A DNA stretch of 64,000 bases from Diospyros lotus (lineage: Eukaryota > Streptophyta > Magnoliopsida > Ericales > Ebenaceae), in assembly GCF_014633365.1 (NCBI RefSeq), contig NC_068350.1:7355922-7419921 (forward strand), in the 5' to 3' direction. Under the pieces are notes generated by a model, which was not told the origin of the DNA, searched no databases, and saw only the letters and a program-made list of their open reading frames with translations. A program made the translations under genes and the position numbers. This document shows, one piece after another, positions 34,225-46,488 of the stretch (its first letter is position 1; every line of letters starts with the position of its first letter).

Positions 34225-36029
34225 TGAAGAGAATCACTAGTACGACAATATAGGCAAAAATAAATTTTTTTACCGTGTATCAAATACACACAGCGGAATA
34301 TAATATACATGCTATACATAGCTTGGGTATTTAAACAACACGCATATTCAATAATTGAATACATAAATAAATGCATACCTGTTGTCCGATGTAAGGATGG
34401 AATACAAAAACGGTTTCTATACTAAGACTGAAACCATTTTAAGATGTGGTGGTTCTAGTTGGTCTACACCTAGTATGCAGTAAGATACCATTCCAGTCAC
34501 CTCTTCCCATGCTAGACACGGAGGATCTGCGTATCACCGGTACCCGTATCTCAAAATTATATGCGTAATAACTACACATATAATATTTCTGTAGCAGTAG
34601 AATATTTTTAAATAAAGAAGAAAAAGAGAAAGCTACATGGGAAGCATACTCTGTTGCCCTTATAATTTTTCTCCCTCTCCCAAATGTTCCCATTCCGATT
34701 CCCTTTTTAAATCTGTCGCCCGCCCCCTACCTCAATTATTCTCTCAATAATTCAAAAGGTTACTATGTAATTTTACTATGCACTATGCAATTTTACTATG
34801 CACTATGCACTATTTGCAATCAGTCCCTTTTGTGAAATCAATAATTGATTTCACACTATGTACTATGCATTATTACTATGCACTATACACTATTGACAAG
34901 GGCTAATAATCAATTTTTGACCAATCAATTCTTGAGACATTTGGGCACACGATGTCGATACCAAACGCAACACTATATGGTGTGTGACTTTCTAGGTTCA
35001 TTACCCGCTAGCAATCTGATAACACCGAAACCTTTTTCAGTATCGGTCAACCCCTTGACCCATCACTAAAACTTTTTCAAATCCCGACAATGTTCCGAGT
35101 GTTCTTGAATAGCACCTAGCAGCAGTTCAGGATATTATAGGTGGCAGTGAAGTCTCACTTCAAATGAACCTATTACAATTGATGATTACTATGTGTTATA
35201 ATTCTTCCATTACCTAACGTCCCGATCTAAGCTAGAGTGACAAACTCACAAACTCAATAACTATGTGTCAAAACTTATTAATGACTAAATGACACATCAG
35301 AAAACACATTTCCTGACTTTCAATCTACCATGGTTAGAGATTGTTCCGTCACATCAATAGTTAATTACATAGGACGTTCACCCTATCAAATACCGATAAA
35401 GGCGACGAATCTTATTCCCAACACTTGTCTTCATATACTAGTAATACGGAATCACGTAGATGAGCGTTCTCATCTCTCAATTGGATGGTTTGGCTTATTA
35501 GTAAATCTAGCACACTAATACACAAAACAACCATATTGGTTTAAGTCTAAGAATCAATACACCATCGTAATCTGATGACTTGACCATTATTCACCATGCC
35601 ATGTGGTCAGTCATTGGCGTCACATTCAACTGATCATTCCCCAACGACCACTGACAACTTTACTAGCGACATCTCATGTCATATGGCCCGTGACACACCA
35701 CCCTCTCATCGGTATCCCTATACCAAATGAGGTAGTAACCTCTGTGCTAATCCATACTCGATTAATTGGAGTTTCCATTCAAATAATCTAAGGACTAGGA
35801 TTAGTTTAAGATATTCTGTTACCAGATAATTTTGTTACACAATTTCAACACCTTGAGAATAAGATTCTTATACAGAAGATTTAGGGACTCATTCATATAA
35901 TTGATTGGAGAAAATATGAGTGAAGAAAACCTTACCTTTTATAGATTTATACAAAGATACAATTAATGCATTACAAACAACCCCGCTAGATGTCATCCAA
36001 ATCTAGAATCAGGATACACAACACTAACA
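34225..36029 (-). mobile_element. Solo LTR (1.8 kb) inside the copia element
   Basis: The block interrupts the copia coding sequence and is flanked by the 5-bp repeat AGAAG (34220-34224 and 36030-36034). Read on the minus strand it begins TGTTAGTGTTGTGTATCC and ends CTTCA, i.e. TG...CA. It has no coding capacity and contains short CTATGCACTATG-type repeats (34760-34890). I infer a solo LTR left by recombination between two LTRs. Confidence 0.8.
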
Positions 36030-36737
36030 AGAAGTAACTTGGATGCAAAGGCAAAATTGGGTATCTTTTTGGGTAATGTAGCTCATTCCACATTGTACAA
36101 AATTTATAGCATGGAGACTAAACAAATTCTGGTTTCTAGAGATGTTAAAGTAGATGAATTTATTTCCTGGAATTAGGAGAAAAATTTAGTTGAAAAACAA
36201 CTTGCAATTTTGTTATAGAAATCCAATTTTAGAAGAGCAATTGAGTTTTCCAAATCTTTCATTGCAAATAAAGATGGTGATGACGAATCAAAACCAAATT
36301 CTCCCGTTCTGAAAAACTAAATCTCTATCTGAGATTTATGAAAGTTACAATATTGCCAATTCAAAACTAGCCGACTTTCTTGAAGCTTCCAAGCATAAAA
36401 CGTGGCAACAAGCAATGAAATATGAGATTGCAATGATTGAGAAGAATCAAACTTGGGAGCTCATTACCAAACCAAAGGGAAATAATTTCATTGACGTCAA
36501 ATGGGTCTCTAGAACCAAGTTGAATCATAATGGTTCTGTTTTCAAGCATAAAGCTAGGCTGGTAGTGAAGGGATATGCACAAATGATTAGTGTGGATTAT
36601 GAAACTACATTTGCACTTGTGGCAAGGCATGACACCATCAAATTGTTGATTGCCTTTGCTGCTAAAAATAGATGGAATGTGTGTCATTTGGATGTCAAGT
36701 CTACTTTTTTGAATGACATTCTTAAGAAGGAGATTTA

Positions 36738-38238
36738 TGTAATATCCGGGTATTTTGGAAAAAATAATAATAATTAATTTTTGTATTTGAAATGATTTAT
36801 TTGTGATTTATTAGAGATTGTGGATTGAGAAATTTAATGGAGGACATTAGTATTATTGTGTTTATGAATAGAGTTAGTGGGAGAATAATTAAGAGAAAAA
36901 AAGAGTTAATGGAAGAATAATTAGTGGGATAGAGTTAGTGGGAGAATAATTAAGAGAAAAAAAGAGTTAGTGGGAGAATAATTAAGAAAAGAAGAGTTAG
37001 TGGAAGAATAATTAAAAGAAAATAAGATGGGAGAATAGTTAAGAGAAAAGAATAATTAAGAGAAAATAAGAGTTAGTGGGAAAATAATTAAGAGAAAAGA
37101 AGAGTTAGTAGGTGGAGATTAGATTATTATAATACTTAAACCAATTCCCTATAAATAGAGATTGGAAGATTGTGAGATTAGAATTGGCGTGAGAGAAAGA
37201 AACTGGGAGAAATGATTGAGCTTGAGAGAGAGAGATTGGAAGAAAGAATAGACAACACCATCAGAGAGAGAGAGAGATTGGGGAAAAGGAATGGTCAGTG
37301 TAAGCTTAAGCTAAGCAGCAAGGTAAGTGCAAAATGTTTGAAATTAAATGGAAGTTAATTTTAGTATTATTTTCTTTTGTCTTATTGTGTTTAATTTTTG
37401 TTAAAGGAATTTTGAGAAATAATATGTGATTTTAACACTCTGGAGAAAATTTTCCAAATGTGCTATCAAGGCATCAAAAACTAATACAGTAAGGGTTTAA
37501 TATGTTTTCTGTGTAAACTATTATGTCATGACTTGAATATAATGATAAGGGAGTGTCTAGACATGAGGCTATGATTTGGGACTAACAGAGCTCGTGTTAA
37601 GGGTTGAGGAACATCGTATAGGGTTATCAAGAGTCCGAGATGAATGGGGTGAACAAGTCTGCATGCATGATTCATTCCATATTTTTTTATATTTGTTATG
37701 AATTTATGATTTTCTATTTACATATTATTTTTACTGAGTCTTAGGACTCGCCCTTTATTACTAACCATATAAATGGATTGGGTTCTAGAAAAGGGAAATT
37801 GGTAATGGTGGATACATTGTCGGTAGATTCAGTTGATGAGTCGTGAGACATTTTTTTTTTTTATATGATATGGGTTTTATGAATAAAATGCCCTGGTTTA
37901 TATTTTATGTGTATAGAACAAACGAATCTTGTGGTAAAATTAAAATTTTTACTATTTACTGATAAATAATGAATTTTATGTAAATTTGTTTCCATGATCT
38001 CATCATACTTCTGTAACACTTCCGAGAGTTCAAGCGTGTATCTCGACTGAGTTTCAAGTGTCCTCTGTTGCTTTTTTCCTAGGGCTCGAGTTCTTGGCGA
38101 GGGAAGGTAGCGAAACCTAGATCTCACCTAGGGCGCCCTAACTTGTAGAGGCATAGCTAACCTTCAAATTTGGTAGGTAGCCGTAATTGTAATTGTGGGT
38201 TATGATAGCATCTCGGATGTAGGATCAAGGGTGCCATA
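36738..38238 (+). mobile_element. Solo LTR (1.5 kb) inside the copia reverse transcriptase
   Basis: It begins TGTAATATCCGGGTATTTTGG, typical of plant gypsy LTRs, and is flanked by ATTTA (36733-36737 and 38239-38243). The copia reading resumes directly after it. It contains a TATA box CCTATAAATAGAG near 37149-37160 with an array of about 33-bp repeats just upstream, and GA-rich leader sequence after it. The final bases read CCATA rather than CA, presumably mutated. Confidence 0.78.
36870..37110 (+). repeat. Tandem ~33-bp repeats upstream of an LTR TATA box
   Basis: About six variable copies of AGAGTTAGTGGGAGAATAATT followed by AAGAGAAAA, ending about 40 bp before the TATA box at 37149. Repeated upstream elements of this kind often act as LTR enhancers; here that is inference. 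Confidence 0.8.
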
Positions 38239-38701
38239 ATTTATGTGCATCAATCTCAAAGATTTAAAGTTGTAAGTCATAAAGATAAAGCTTATAGATT
38301 AAAAAACACACTATATGGTTTAAAGTAGACTTTTAGGTCTAGTATGATAGAATTGACTCTCACTTGATTTACCAAGGATTTAGGAGGAGTGAAAATGAGA
38401 CTACACTATATGTTATTGGCTTGGAAGATGGTGAACAACTAGTTATATCCTTATATGTGAACAATATGTTGGTGACAAGAAATAATTTTTAGCTTTTGAA
38501 AAAGTTCAAGTAAGAAATGCAACAGGAGTTTGAAATGTATAGCCTAGGGTTGATGAATTACTTTTTGAGAATGGAGATCTATAAAATAGAAAAAAGACAT
38601 TTTTCTTACTCAAAGAAAATATGCATGGGATATGCTTAAGAAATTAAAGTTGGAGCAGGGTAAATCACTTGTAAAGCCACTTGTTCAAAATAAAAAACTA
38701 A

Positions 38702-39365
38702 GGTTGCATTATCTTTATTGTTTTTAAACCATTTTTAGTTTTAAGTTTTCTAAAACAATGAAAATGTATTTACTTTGTCATTTTCAAAAACAAGAAAAAA
38801 ATTTGTAAAGGAAACCTAAAATAATAAGATGTTATTTTGGCTGTTTTCAATCAAAACAATCTTTAAGTTCAAAATATGGAAAACATAATTCATTTTCCAT
38901 ATTTTGGCTCTAAAAAAGAAAAGAAAAAAAATCTTAAATTTTAAAAATAAAATTATATATTTATTTAAAATTTTAAAAATATAGTATATCTATATTATAA
39001 TTAAAGATTTAGGATAACATATAATATTTATTAAATATATTACACATATTATGTATAATAATATTTAATATAAATTATCACTCAACAATTTATTAATCAA
39101 ATTTATTATTTTATTTTAATAGCAAAATTTTATTAAAAAGAGTTAATTTTATTATTTAATAATCAAATTCATTCAGCAAAATATCATAAAATATTTTTTT
39201 CTCAAAATTCTAAAGTAAATGCGTTTTTTATTTTTTTATTTTAAAAAATATTTTTTTAAAATGATAAAAAGAACACATTTTTCAGTTTTTGAAAACAAAC
39301 TATCAAAATAGAGAACTGAAAATGAATTTAAAACTCAAAATTAAAAACACAAAGAGAATGTAACC
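38702..39365. mobile_element. TIR element (0.66 kb) inside the copia RNase H region
   Basis: The ends GGTTGCATTATCTTTATTG and the reverse complement of CACAAAGAGAATGTAACC are inverted copies. The interior is very AT-rich with a further inverted pair near 38865-38910. The flanks show an imperfect duplication (TAAAAAACTA / TAAAATTAG). No coding capacity; superfamily unresolved. Confidence 0.65.
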
Positions 39366-40329
39366 TAAAATTAGATAATAGAAAGGACAAAGTGGATGCT
39401 ACTATTTTCAGAAGTTTGATTGGGAGTTTGCTCTATTAGACTATTACAAGACCTGATCTTATGTTCTCAACCAATTTATTATCCAAATTTATGCACACAC
39501 CAAGTCAAGCTCATCTAAATGACACTAGAAGAGTGTTGAGATACATTAAAGGCACAACTAATTTTGGATAATAGTATGAAGAGAATACATCTGACAATTT
39601 GAAGGGACATATGTTGACAATGATTGGGTTGGAAGCACGGAGGATTGCAAAAGTAACTCAGGATATGTCTTCTCATTTGATTCAAGTTCTTTTTCATGGA
39701 ACTCTAAGAAATAGCAGGTGGTAGCTCAGTCAACTATTAAGCCTAAGTATATTTCAACTGCTGTGTTGTAGCTAACTATGCCATTTGGTTTAGGAGGTTA
39801 ATGTTTGATTTGGGAAAAGAGCTCTACTGATATTTTTTGTGATAACAAATTGCAAATAATCTTGTGTAGCATGACAAAATTAAACATATTAAAGTTAAAT
39901 TTCATGTCAAAAGAGAAGAATCAAGAGGTTGAGTCGCTGCATTGTAAGTCTGAAGTGCAAGTTCCAGATATGCTCACCAAGACACTTCCCAAGAATAGAT
40001 TTGAAGAATTGAGAAGCAAACTTGTTATCTCAAAGACAAGTCACTATGAGGAATGTTGATGCATCGAGAGGGAATTAGCTCTCAATATACATTTTTTTTT
40101 TTTATTTTGTTTAATGTTTTACTTAATTTATTTGTTGTAAAAGCAAATTAGTTGCTTAAAATTAGGAATGTTGGTTGCTACTTTAAAGGCATGTTAGGAG
40201 TGGCGGAGACAATTATGACCCTATTCTCTCTCATATAAATTTATTGTATATAAGTATTTCAATGGTATAAAAATTGTGTGCATATTTTTTATTTGCAATT
40301 TTATGTTCTACTATTTTTTCTACATACTG

Positions 40330-41048
40330 ACTGATTTTTTAAGGAAATTTGACTTTTTGTTACTTCCTTAAAAATAGTTTTGAAAACAAATCAGAAAATA
40401 ATTCTTGAAACTACAACAAAACTGACTTTGGAATTCTCTCAAAAATGATCAAATACCAGATTAAAGCTCTTGTTTTGAGTGGGTAGTATTAGACTCTCTA
40501 TCAAATACCATTCTTGATCATTCTTAGTCAAATATGATTTTATAAGGTATTAGCAACATGGGGAAATGTAACGCTAAAATGGATGGGATATTACTTTAAA
40601 AAGTAGTAAACTCAAAAAGAAAATAAAGAAATAAAAGTAAAAGATATCTTTAAATTCTAGCACTAGTTATCCTCTCCCACACCATGCTTGCATGTTTGAA
40701 ACTTTACCTAGTTGATAAACCATTTTCTCTCTTACAATTTACTACTCGAACAGTTAAAATATTCAATATAATTGTAATACTATGTTATTATACTGATATG
40801 ATATTATAATTTAATCATAGTGAATACATGGCAATTTGTAGTATGTTACAAAAACTTAGAAACTAAAATAGAATCTGCCGTGTTCTCGACATGAATATAT
40901 GATAACATGTGATTAGACTATGAAAGACTAATGGCATCGAAGATCTTGCCAATCAAACAGCAGCTTACTTGAAGCTGAAAATCTGGAAAATATAATGAGA
41001 GTAAAGCACAAAACTACAACAAATGGATTGCCAAAAGTCATGGGTGAG

Positions 41049-41079
<31 letters not shown>

Positions 41080-41787
41080 AAAGAAAAGAAAAGGTTTCTT
41101 GTGTGCTTGAGGACATGAGTAGCCAACCCTTTTCATCATTTTAAAATGATAGCTGCATGTAAACAATAGAAAGCTTGCTCTTTTCCCGGGTCTTTGAACT
41201 TTGAATTTTCTGATAGAAGCCAGACACACATATATCTATTGCTGTGCCAGCCATTTAAGGACAGTTGGAATATATATATAGTACTGTAATCAACCCCTTT
41301 TCTTAAAACATTTTGCCAGTCACTTTGTTAGCCTGACCATGGTCAACCATTTAGAAGAATCAAGAATGAAATCTTGAGCCCCAAAAACCAATATCAAGTT
41401 GATCCAGACAACCGATTGTTATTTCATAGTTCATAGACGTGATTTCTACGCAAAGATATGAGATACTACTACTTTATAAAATGGAACATTTAATTAATAA
41501 AAATCACACACAATGCTGTGGGTTCTTTATATTTAATGATTTGGATTTGGAACCAAATGGTTTATCATAATTGATGGTACCCTCGCCAAGAATCTTAAGA
41601 ATTTAGTGATTTGGTCCAATCGACAGACGCCTCAGAGTTGAGCTGGATGAGTAGCTGGAGGGTTTTCTCGAGGTCTCACGGGTTACGGCTACAACAACAA
41701 AGTATTGCTCTAAGACTTTTCAGGTTGACCCTTCGATTCGATGATTAAAAGTCAAGAGACAAAGAAAGTCAAGAATTTAACAATTAG
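40330..41787. other. Spacer without recognised genes
   Basis: AT-rich DNA with a GAAA microsatellite at 41046-41075. Nothing coding was recognised on either strand. Confidence 0.45.
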
Positions 41788-43007
41788 AGTGTGTTTGATT
41801 GCATATATTTTTTATAAAAAAATATGTAATTATTACACATTTTCTATAGAAAATAATCAAACACTCTTAATTTTTTTATGAAAAAATATATATGGTACAG
41901 CCATTTAAAACTTCTTTCCATGGAATTCATTTTCTAAGAGGGTGATGATTTTTGTTTTCTAGACAATATTAAATAGAATTAAATTCTAGGTAATGCAATT
42001 AAACACACATTTAGAGTCTGTTTGATTACACACATTTATCATGGAAGATATGTAATTATTACACATTTTCTATGAAAAATAATCAAACACTCTTAATTTT
42101 TTTATAAAAAAATATGTATGGTACAAACATTTAGAATGTGTTTGATTGCACATATTTTCTATGGAAAATATGTCATTATTACACATTTTCTATGGAAAAC
42201 AATCAAACACTCTTAATTTTTCCATGAAAAAATATGTATGGTACAACCATTTAAAGATTTTTTCCATGGAATTCATTTTCCAATGGGGTGAGATGATTTT
42301 TATTTTCTAGATAATATTATCTAGAATTAAATTCTAGGTAATGCAATCAAACACACCTTTAAAGTTTCTTTCTATGGAATTTATTTTCCAAGGAAGTGGG
42401 GTGGTTTTTGTTTTCTAGGCAATATTACATAGAGTTAAATTCTAGGTAATGCAATCAAACACACCTTTAGAGTGTGTTTGATTGCACACATTTATCATGA
42501 AAAATATATAATTATTACACATTTTTTATGGAAAATAATCAAACACTCTTAACTTTTCTATGAAAAAATATGTATGGTACAACCATTTAAAGATTTTTTT
42601 CCATGAAATTCATTTTTCAAGAGGGTGGGGTGGTTTTTGTTTTCTAGGTAATATTATCTAAAATTAAATTCTAGGTAATGCAATCAAACACACCTTTAGG
42701 GGTGGGGTGGGGTGTGTTTGATTGCATGAAATTTCCATGAAAAATGTCATTTTCAAGAAATTTAGAGTGTGTTTGATTGTATTTAGTTGGAAAAGGAAAA
42801 TATTTTCCATCTTTCATGGAAAATAAAAACCATCGCCCCCTTGGAATCAATTTTCCATAGAAATTAAGTTAAAATATGTTTTAAATGGTTGTACCATGGA
42901 ATTGAATTACATGAAAAATGTTGTATGTCAAATAATAATGATGGAATTAAATTTCTTGGATATGACATTTTTCATGGAAATTCCATGCTATCAAACACAC
43001 CCTTAGG
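41788..43007. mobile_element. Cluster of nested or tandem MITEs
   Basis: AGAGTGTGTTTGATTGCA and its inverted form TGCAATCAAACACACC occur repeatedly (near 41788, 42000, 42012, 42132, 42345, 42450, 42472, 42690, 42710, 42765, 42995). Recurrent inner blocks include TGTAATTATTACACATTTTC, ATATGTATGGTACAACCATT and AATTAAATTCTAGGTAATGC. The order is consistent with several copies of one MITE inserted into each other or amplified in tandem. Confidence 0.8.
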
Positions 43008-43009
43008 CC

Positions 43010-43675
43010 GCATTTGATAACCAACATTTTCCAATAAAAAGACAATTTTTTCACCCAATTTTCATCTTATGCATTATTTGATAGCCTTTTTTTTCTAAGG
43101 AATTCATTTTTCCACTAATGGTCACGTGAAGGGATTTTCCTTCAAATCATGGAAATCAAATTCCTAGGGGAAGGATATGGAATTTTCTTGGCAATTGAAA
43201 GCACACAGCAACTTGGCAATTTTCTTGATTTTCTTGATTGTTTGGTTCAAGAAAAGTAATTTTAATTTTGTAGTTTTTTATTTCTTTGAGAAAATAATTT
43301 AATTAATTTAAAATATGTTATTATTTTATTTTTTTTATAAAATTTAATATTTTTCAATATATTTTCATCATTGGATTTCATAAAAAATATGTCATTGTTC
43401 ATGAAAAATAATACTTATCAAACATGAAATGCCAGGAAAATAACCAAATTTTATGAAAAATATTACCAATCAAACACCAACCAAATTTTATGAAAAATAT
43501 TACCAATCAAACACCAAAAAATAAAAAATAACATCATTTTTCAAGTAGAAAATTATACCAATCAAACAGCTTAAACTTTCAATTTCCAAGAATTCATTTT
43601 CTCTGCAATTCAATTCCCTGAAATTCATTTTCTTTCCACTCAAATTCCACATTTGCAATCAAACTTAAGATAAAG
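43010..43675. mobile_element. Further MITE-like AT-rich block
   Basis: It starts GGCCGCATTTGATAACCAAC immediately after the previous cluster and carries repeated CCAATCAAACACCAA, TTTTATGAAAAATATTACC and a CAATCAAACTTAAG end. It probably represents another MITE family; its ends are not clean. Confidence 0.45.
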
Positions 43676-45560
43676 CGATTGAAGAAGAATTGATTCTCTT
43701 AATAGAAACTCCAAGGTTCAACTCTTTCTACTTGCTATTTGTTGGAAAATAAATAAGCAGAATAGATATATATATATATATATATATTTTCCACAATGAT
43801 AACAGCAGTTACAGCAATAGCACCATAAAGATAACTCTTGTAACACCAACACCAACCGAACATAGAATTTCTGTGATCAAATTTGCACCGAAAACTAAAG
43901 GGTTGGAGGTTCAAACCACCACTGTGCCGGAGGTGCACGGACTTGAACCAGGGTAAGAGGCGACAACAGTTGAAGCATGTCGAAGACGCTATCCTGAAGA
44001 TAGATACACCCTGCACAGATTACAACATCCAATTCAGTAGGATACAACGGCCAGCTCGACAACGGCAACCACGATGGCGGACTCTAGCAGAGCTGACAGA
44101 CATTGGCTCTCCCCCGCTCAAAAACTAGATGATAGGGAGTAGTAGTTGGAGACTTGGATGCCCGCACACTAAGGTATACTAACCTTGGATGCAATTTGCT
44201 ATCTGAAAATCAATCGTACTATACTACGCCCGTGGAGGCCTAAGGTATACCAACCTTATATAGAGATTCAAAAACGCACGAACAAATGCTGACATTTATT
44301 GACGGAGTGAATGTCGCCATTACGCGCACCTCTGCAAGTAGAGATATTCTCTGATTCATTGCTGCATTAAAGGAAAAAATAACAACGTTGGGCCATCCAA
44401 AATAAAAAAATTAATAATTTTATTTTTTAAAATTTTTTTATATATAAAAATATATAGATATATTTATTTTTTGAATTGATCAACTAGTGGTGGCACGTGC
44501 GGACGAATAAGGGCTTGCCCTCAAAATCTAGGTGAATTCAGTCTTGCCCGTTCTTCCATATGGAAGCTCTTATGAGATTGATAAAGAGTTGTGAGGTAGG
44601 ATTAGTATAGTCATGTGTTAATTTTTGTCTCAAAACTAACATTAATAGTGACTGTTAATTGCAAAACATTACTGTTACGTTATTTAGACAATAATTTATG
44701 ATTGTTTTTGAATTCATAGGCGATCCATAAAGAATTATTATTATTATTATTTAATATAAAAAAAATTGTTGAATGTCTCCCAAATGAATACAAGAAAAAG
44801 GCCATTCGGGGAATAGCCAACAACAGATGGATGGAGATGTGGACGGACATTCTGCCTCTTATTTTAGAACATGGGCGGTTCCATCTTCCTTGCTTTGCAT
44901 GTCTTAAGAAGAGTTCTAAGAGCCGTGACTGTGAAAACTGTTAATTTTTCTCTCTTAAACTATCTCAATTGGGAGCACATAAACTCCCAAATAATCCGGC
45001 CGGGTACAATGATAGCAACCAGAATGTTTGGTGGTTTCCATATGTTATCAACATATATGCTAAACAAGAAAGATACAAAACTTGGTTGAATGATGAGTGT
45101 TAATTACAGTTGTAATCTATTAGGCTATTTATTTAAAGCTCATTGTGGCTCAAGTGTGGTCCAAAGGGTTTGGTTGATGATTGGTGAAAAGTCTATGCAA
45201 TTGACAAAATAACAAGCCCTACTAGCATTAATTTAACCCTCTCATTCATCCATCACCGGTGAAAGTTGCAATCTCAAGGCTGTTGCTGCTTGTCATAGTG
45301 ACATATGCATACTAAGAGAAAGACCCTAAGGAGACAACCCAACCAATGGAGCTGTCCTCACATACAAGACAATGTTGGCTCCTGTTTTAATTAGGGCATG
45401 GACGGCTTTCCTTTATTTCTGGATCAGTTAGGAAGTTCATTTGATTTTTTTTATTGTCTTTTTGGGTTTTCTTTTGAGATCATCTTAGTATTAAAGAAGG
45501 TTAAAGTTAACAAAATCATATACCCTTAAAACTTGGACTAGTTGGAGAATAGATCCGTGA
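43676..45560. other. Spacer, partly GC-richer, no recognised gene
   Basis: A TA microsatellite (43766-43787) precedes a GC-richer patch at 43890-44130 whose open frames match nothing I know. Two partial repeats, CTAAGGTATACTAACCTT near 44169 and CTAAGGTATACCAACCTT near 44240, hint at a reversed LTR fragment. The remainder is AT-rich. Confidence 0.35.
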
Positions 45561-45564
45561 TTTA

Positions 45565-46488
45565 GAGGCTGTTTGGCTTACCGGTATGGCCGCGGATAAG
45601 CTATTTGAAAGCTGATAAGCTATATAGCTTTTGAAGGTAAAGTGTTTGGCAAAAATTTTCAGCGTAAAAGCTACCCCGCGTAAAAGCTATTATACCAGCG
45701 TTTTTCAAAAGCTGGTACCCCCCAGCTTTGCCCAAAAACGCTGCTTGGTTGACCAATTAAAATACCAAAATGCCCTCATCTTCTCCCAAATCTCAACCAG
45801 GTTCCATCATCTTCTCCCAAGTTTTGCTCTACCATTACCGACGTCGCAGCCGTTGCCCCTCTTCCATATCGCTGTCGACGTGGTCGTGTAGTTCAGTTGG
45901 GTCGTGCCATTGCTGCAACACCAGGTCACGCCATCGTTGCAACCAGCAGGTCGCGCCATCGCTGCAACCAGGTTCCAGATCTGCCGCAGCCGTCGCCGAG
46001 CACCATCGACCTTCCTCCATTACCGCCGTCACCATCAGGTACCGCCTCCAGCCTCGATCGCGGCCTCCTCCTCCATCGCCGATGGCGTCCGTAACAAAAT
46101 ATATACAATATATATATATTACAGCTGTAAGTATATATATATTAATAGTAATATTTAAAAAATAATAAAAGATGTATTTATATTATATTAATATTTTTTT
46201 AATAAGTATGTATAATTTATCTAATATTTAGAAATTAATTTATAATTTTTTTATAAAAAATAATATTTTTATAAATTTTATTTGAATTATTTAACATTAT
46301 ATCTATTTTAGTCTTTTTGTCAGTTTTGACAACTTATCAGTTTTTACAAACCAAACACATAACTATTAATTGACAGCTTCAAAACACATTTATCTAAACA
46401 CGTTATCAACTTAAACATTACACAACTTTTATACTAACCGCTATTTAACTTAAAAGCTACAATTAAAAACGATAAGCCAAACAGCCTC
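45565..46488. mobile_element. TIR element with TTA target duplication and GC-rich cargo
   Basis: GAGGCTGTTTGGCTTA (left) is inverted at the right end (TAAGCCAAACAGCCTC), and TTA lies on both sides (45562-45564 and 46489-46491), which fits PIF/Harbinger-type targeting. The arms are AT-rich, but 45770-46090 is strikingly GC- and CpG-rich with a three-copy motif like GGTCGCGCCATCGCTGCAAC. No transposase is present; the centre could be captured host sequence. Confidence 0.75.

Larger units (their letters stand above)
32155..40059 (+). pseudogene. Ty1/copia gag-pol, broken
   Basis: Coding order is gag, protease, integrase, reverse transcriptase, RNase H, the copia arrangement. Gag begins at ATG 32155 (MASNHFSALSPPIFTRENYQ), with a degraded zinc knuckle near 32945. 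Protease shows LWLVDSGCTSHMA (about 33110). The integrase pre-domain lies near 33490-33660 and the core near 33680-34150 (NTSQQNGVSERKNRTIVEMV). Reverse transcriptase is split by a solo LTR: EASKHKTWQQAMKYEIAMI to HLDVKSTFLND (36380-36735), then a palm with LYVNNML where YVDD is expected (near 38453-38475). RNase H follows at about 39385-40059 (GSLLY, CDNK). Many stops and frame changes occur. Confidence 0.9.
31976..40324 (+). mobile_element. Ty1/copia retrotransposon with three nested insertions
   Basis: A perfect 5-bp direct repeat TACTG flanks the element (31971-31975 and 40325-40329). The LTRs are 31976-32072 and 40054-40324; both start TGTTGA.GCAT.GAGA and end TTTTTTCTACA, but the 5' copy has lost about 170 bp. 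A primer-site-like ATTAGTATCAAAGCC follows the 5' LTR. Removing the insertions at 34225-36029, 36738-38238 and 38702-39365 leaves about 4.4 kb, normal for copia. Confidence 0.92.

Noticed and set aside
43890..44130. Possible tRNA or structured RNA in a GC-richer patch with GGTTCAAACC-like sequence
   Set aside because: No cloverleaf with acceptor stem and anticodon arm could be folded by eye around it.
45770..46165. Plus and minus open frames of 60-131 residues
   Set aside because: GC-rich DNA has few stop codons, so open frames arise in every frame; no one frame looks favoured.
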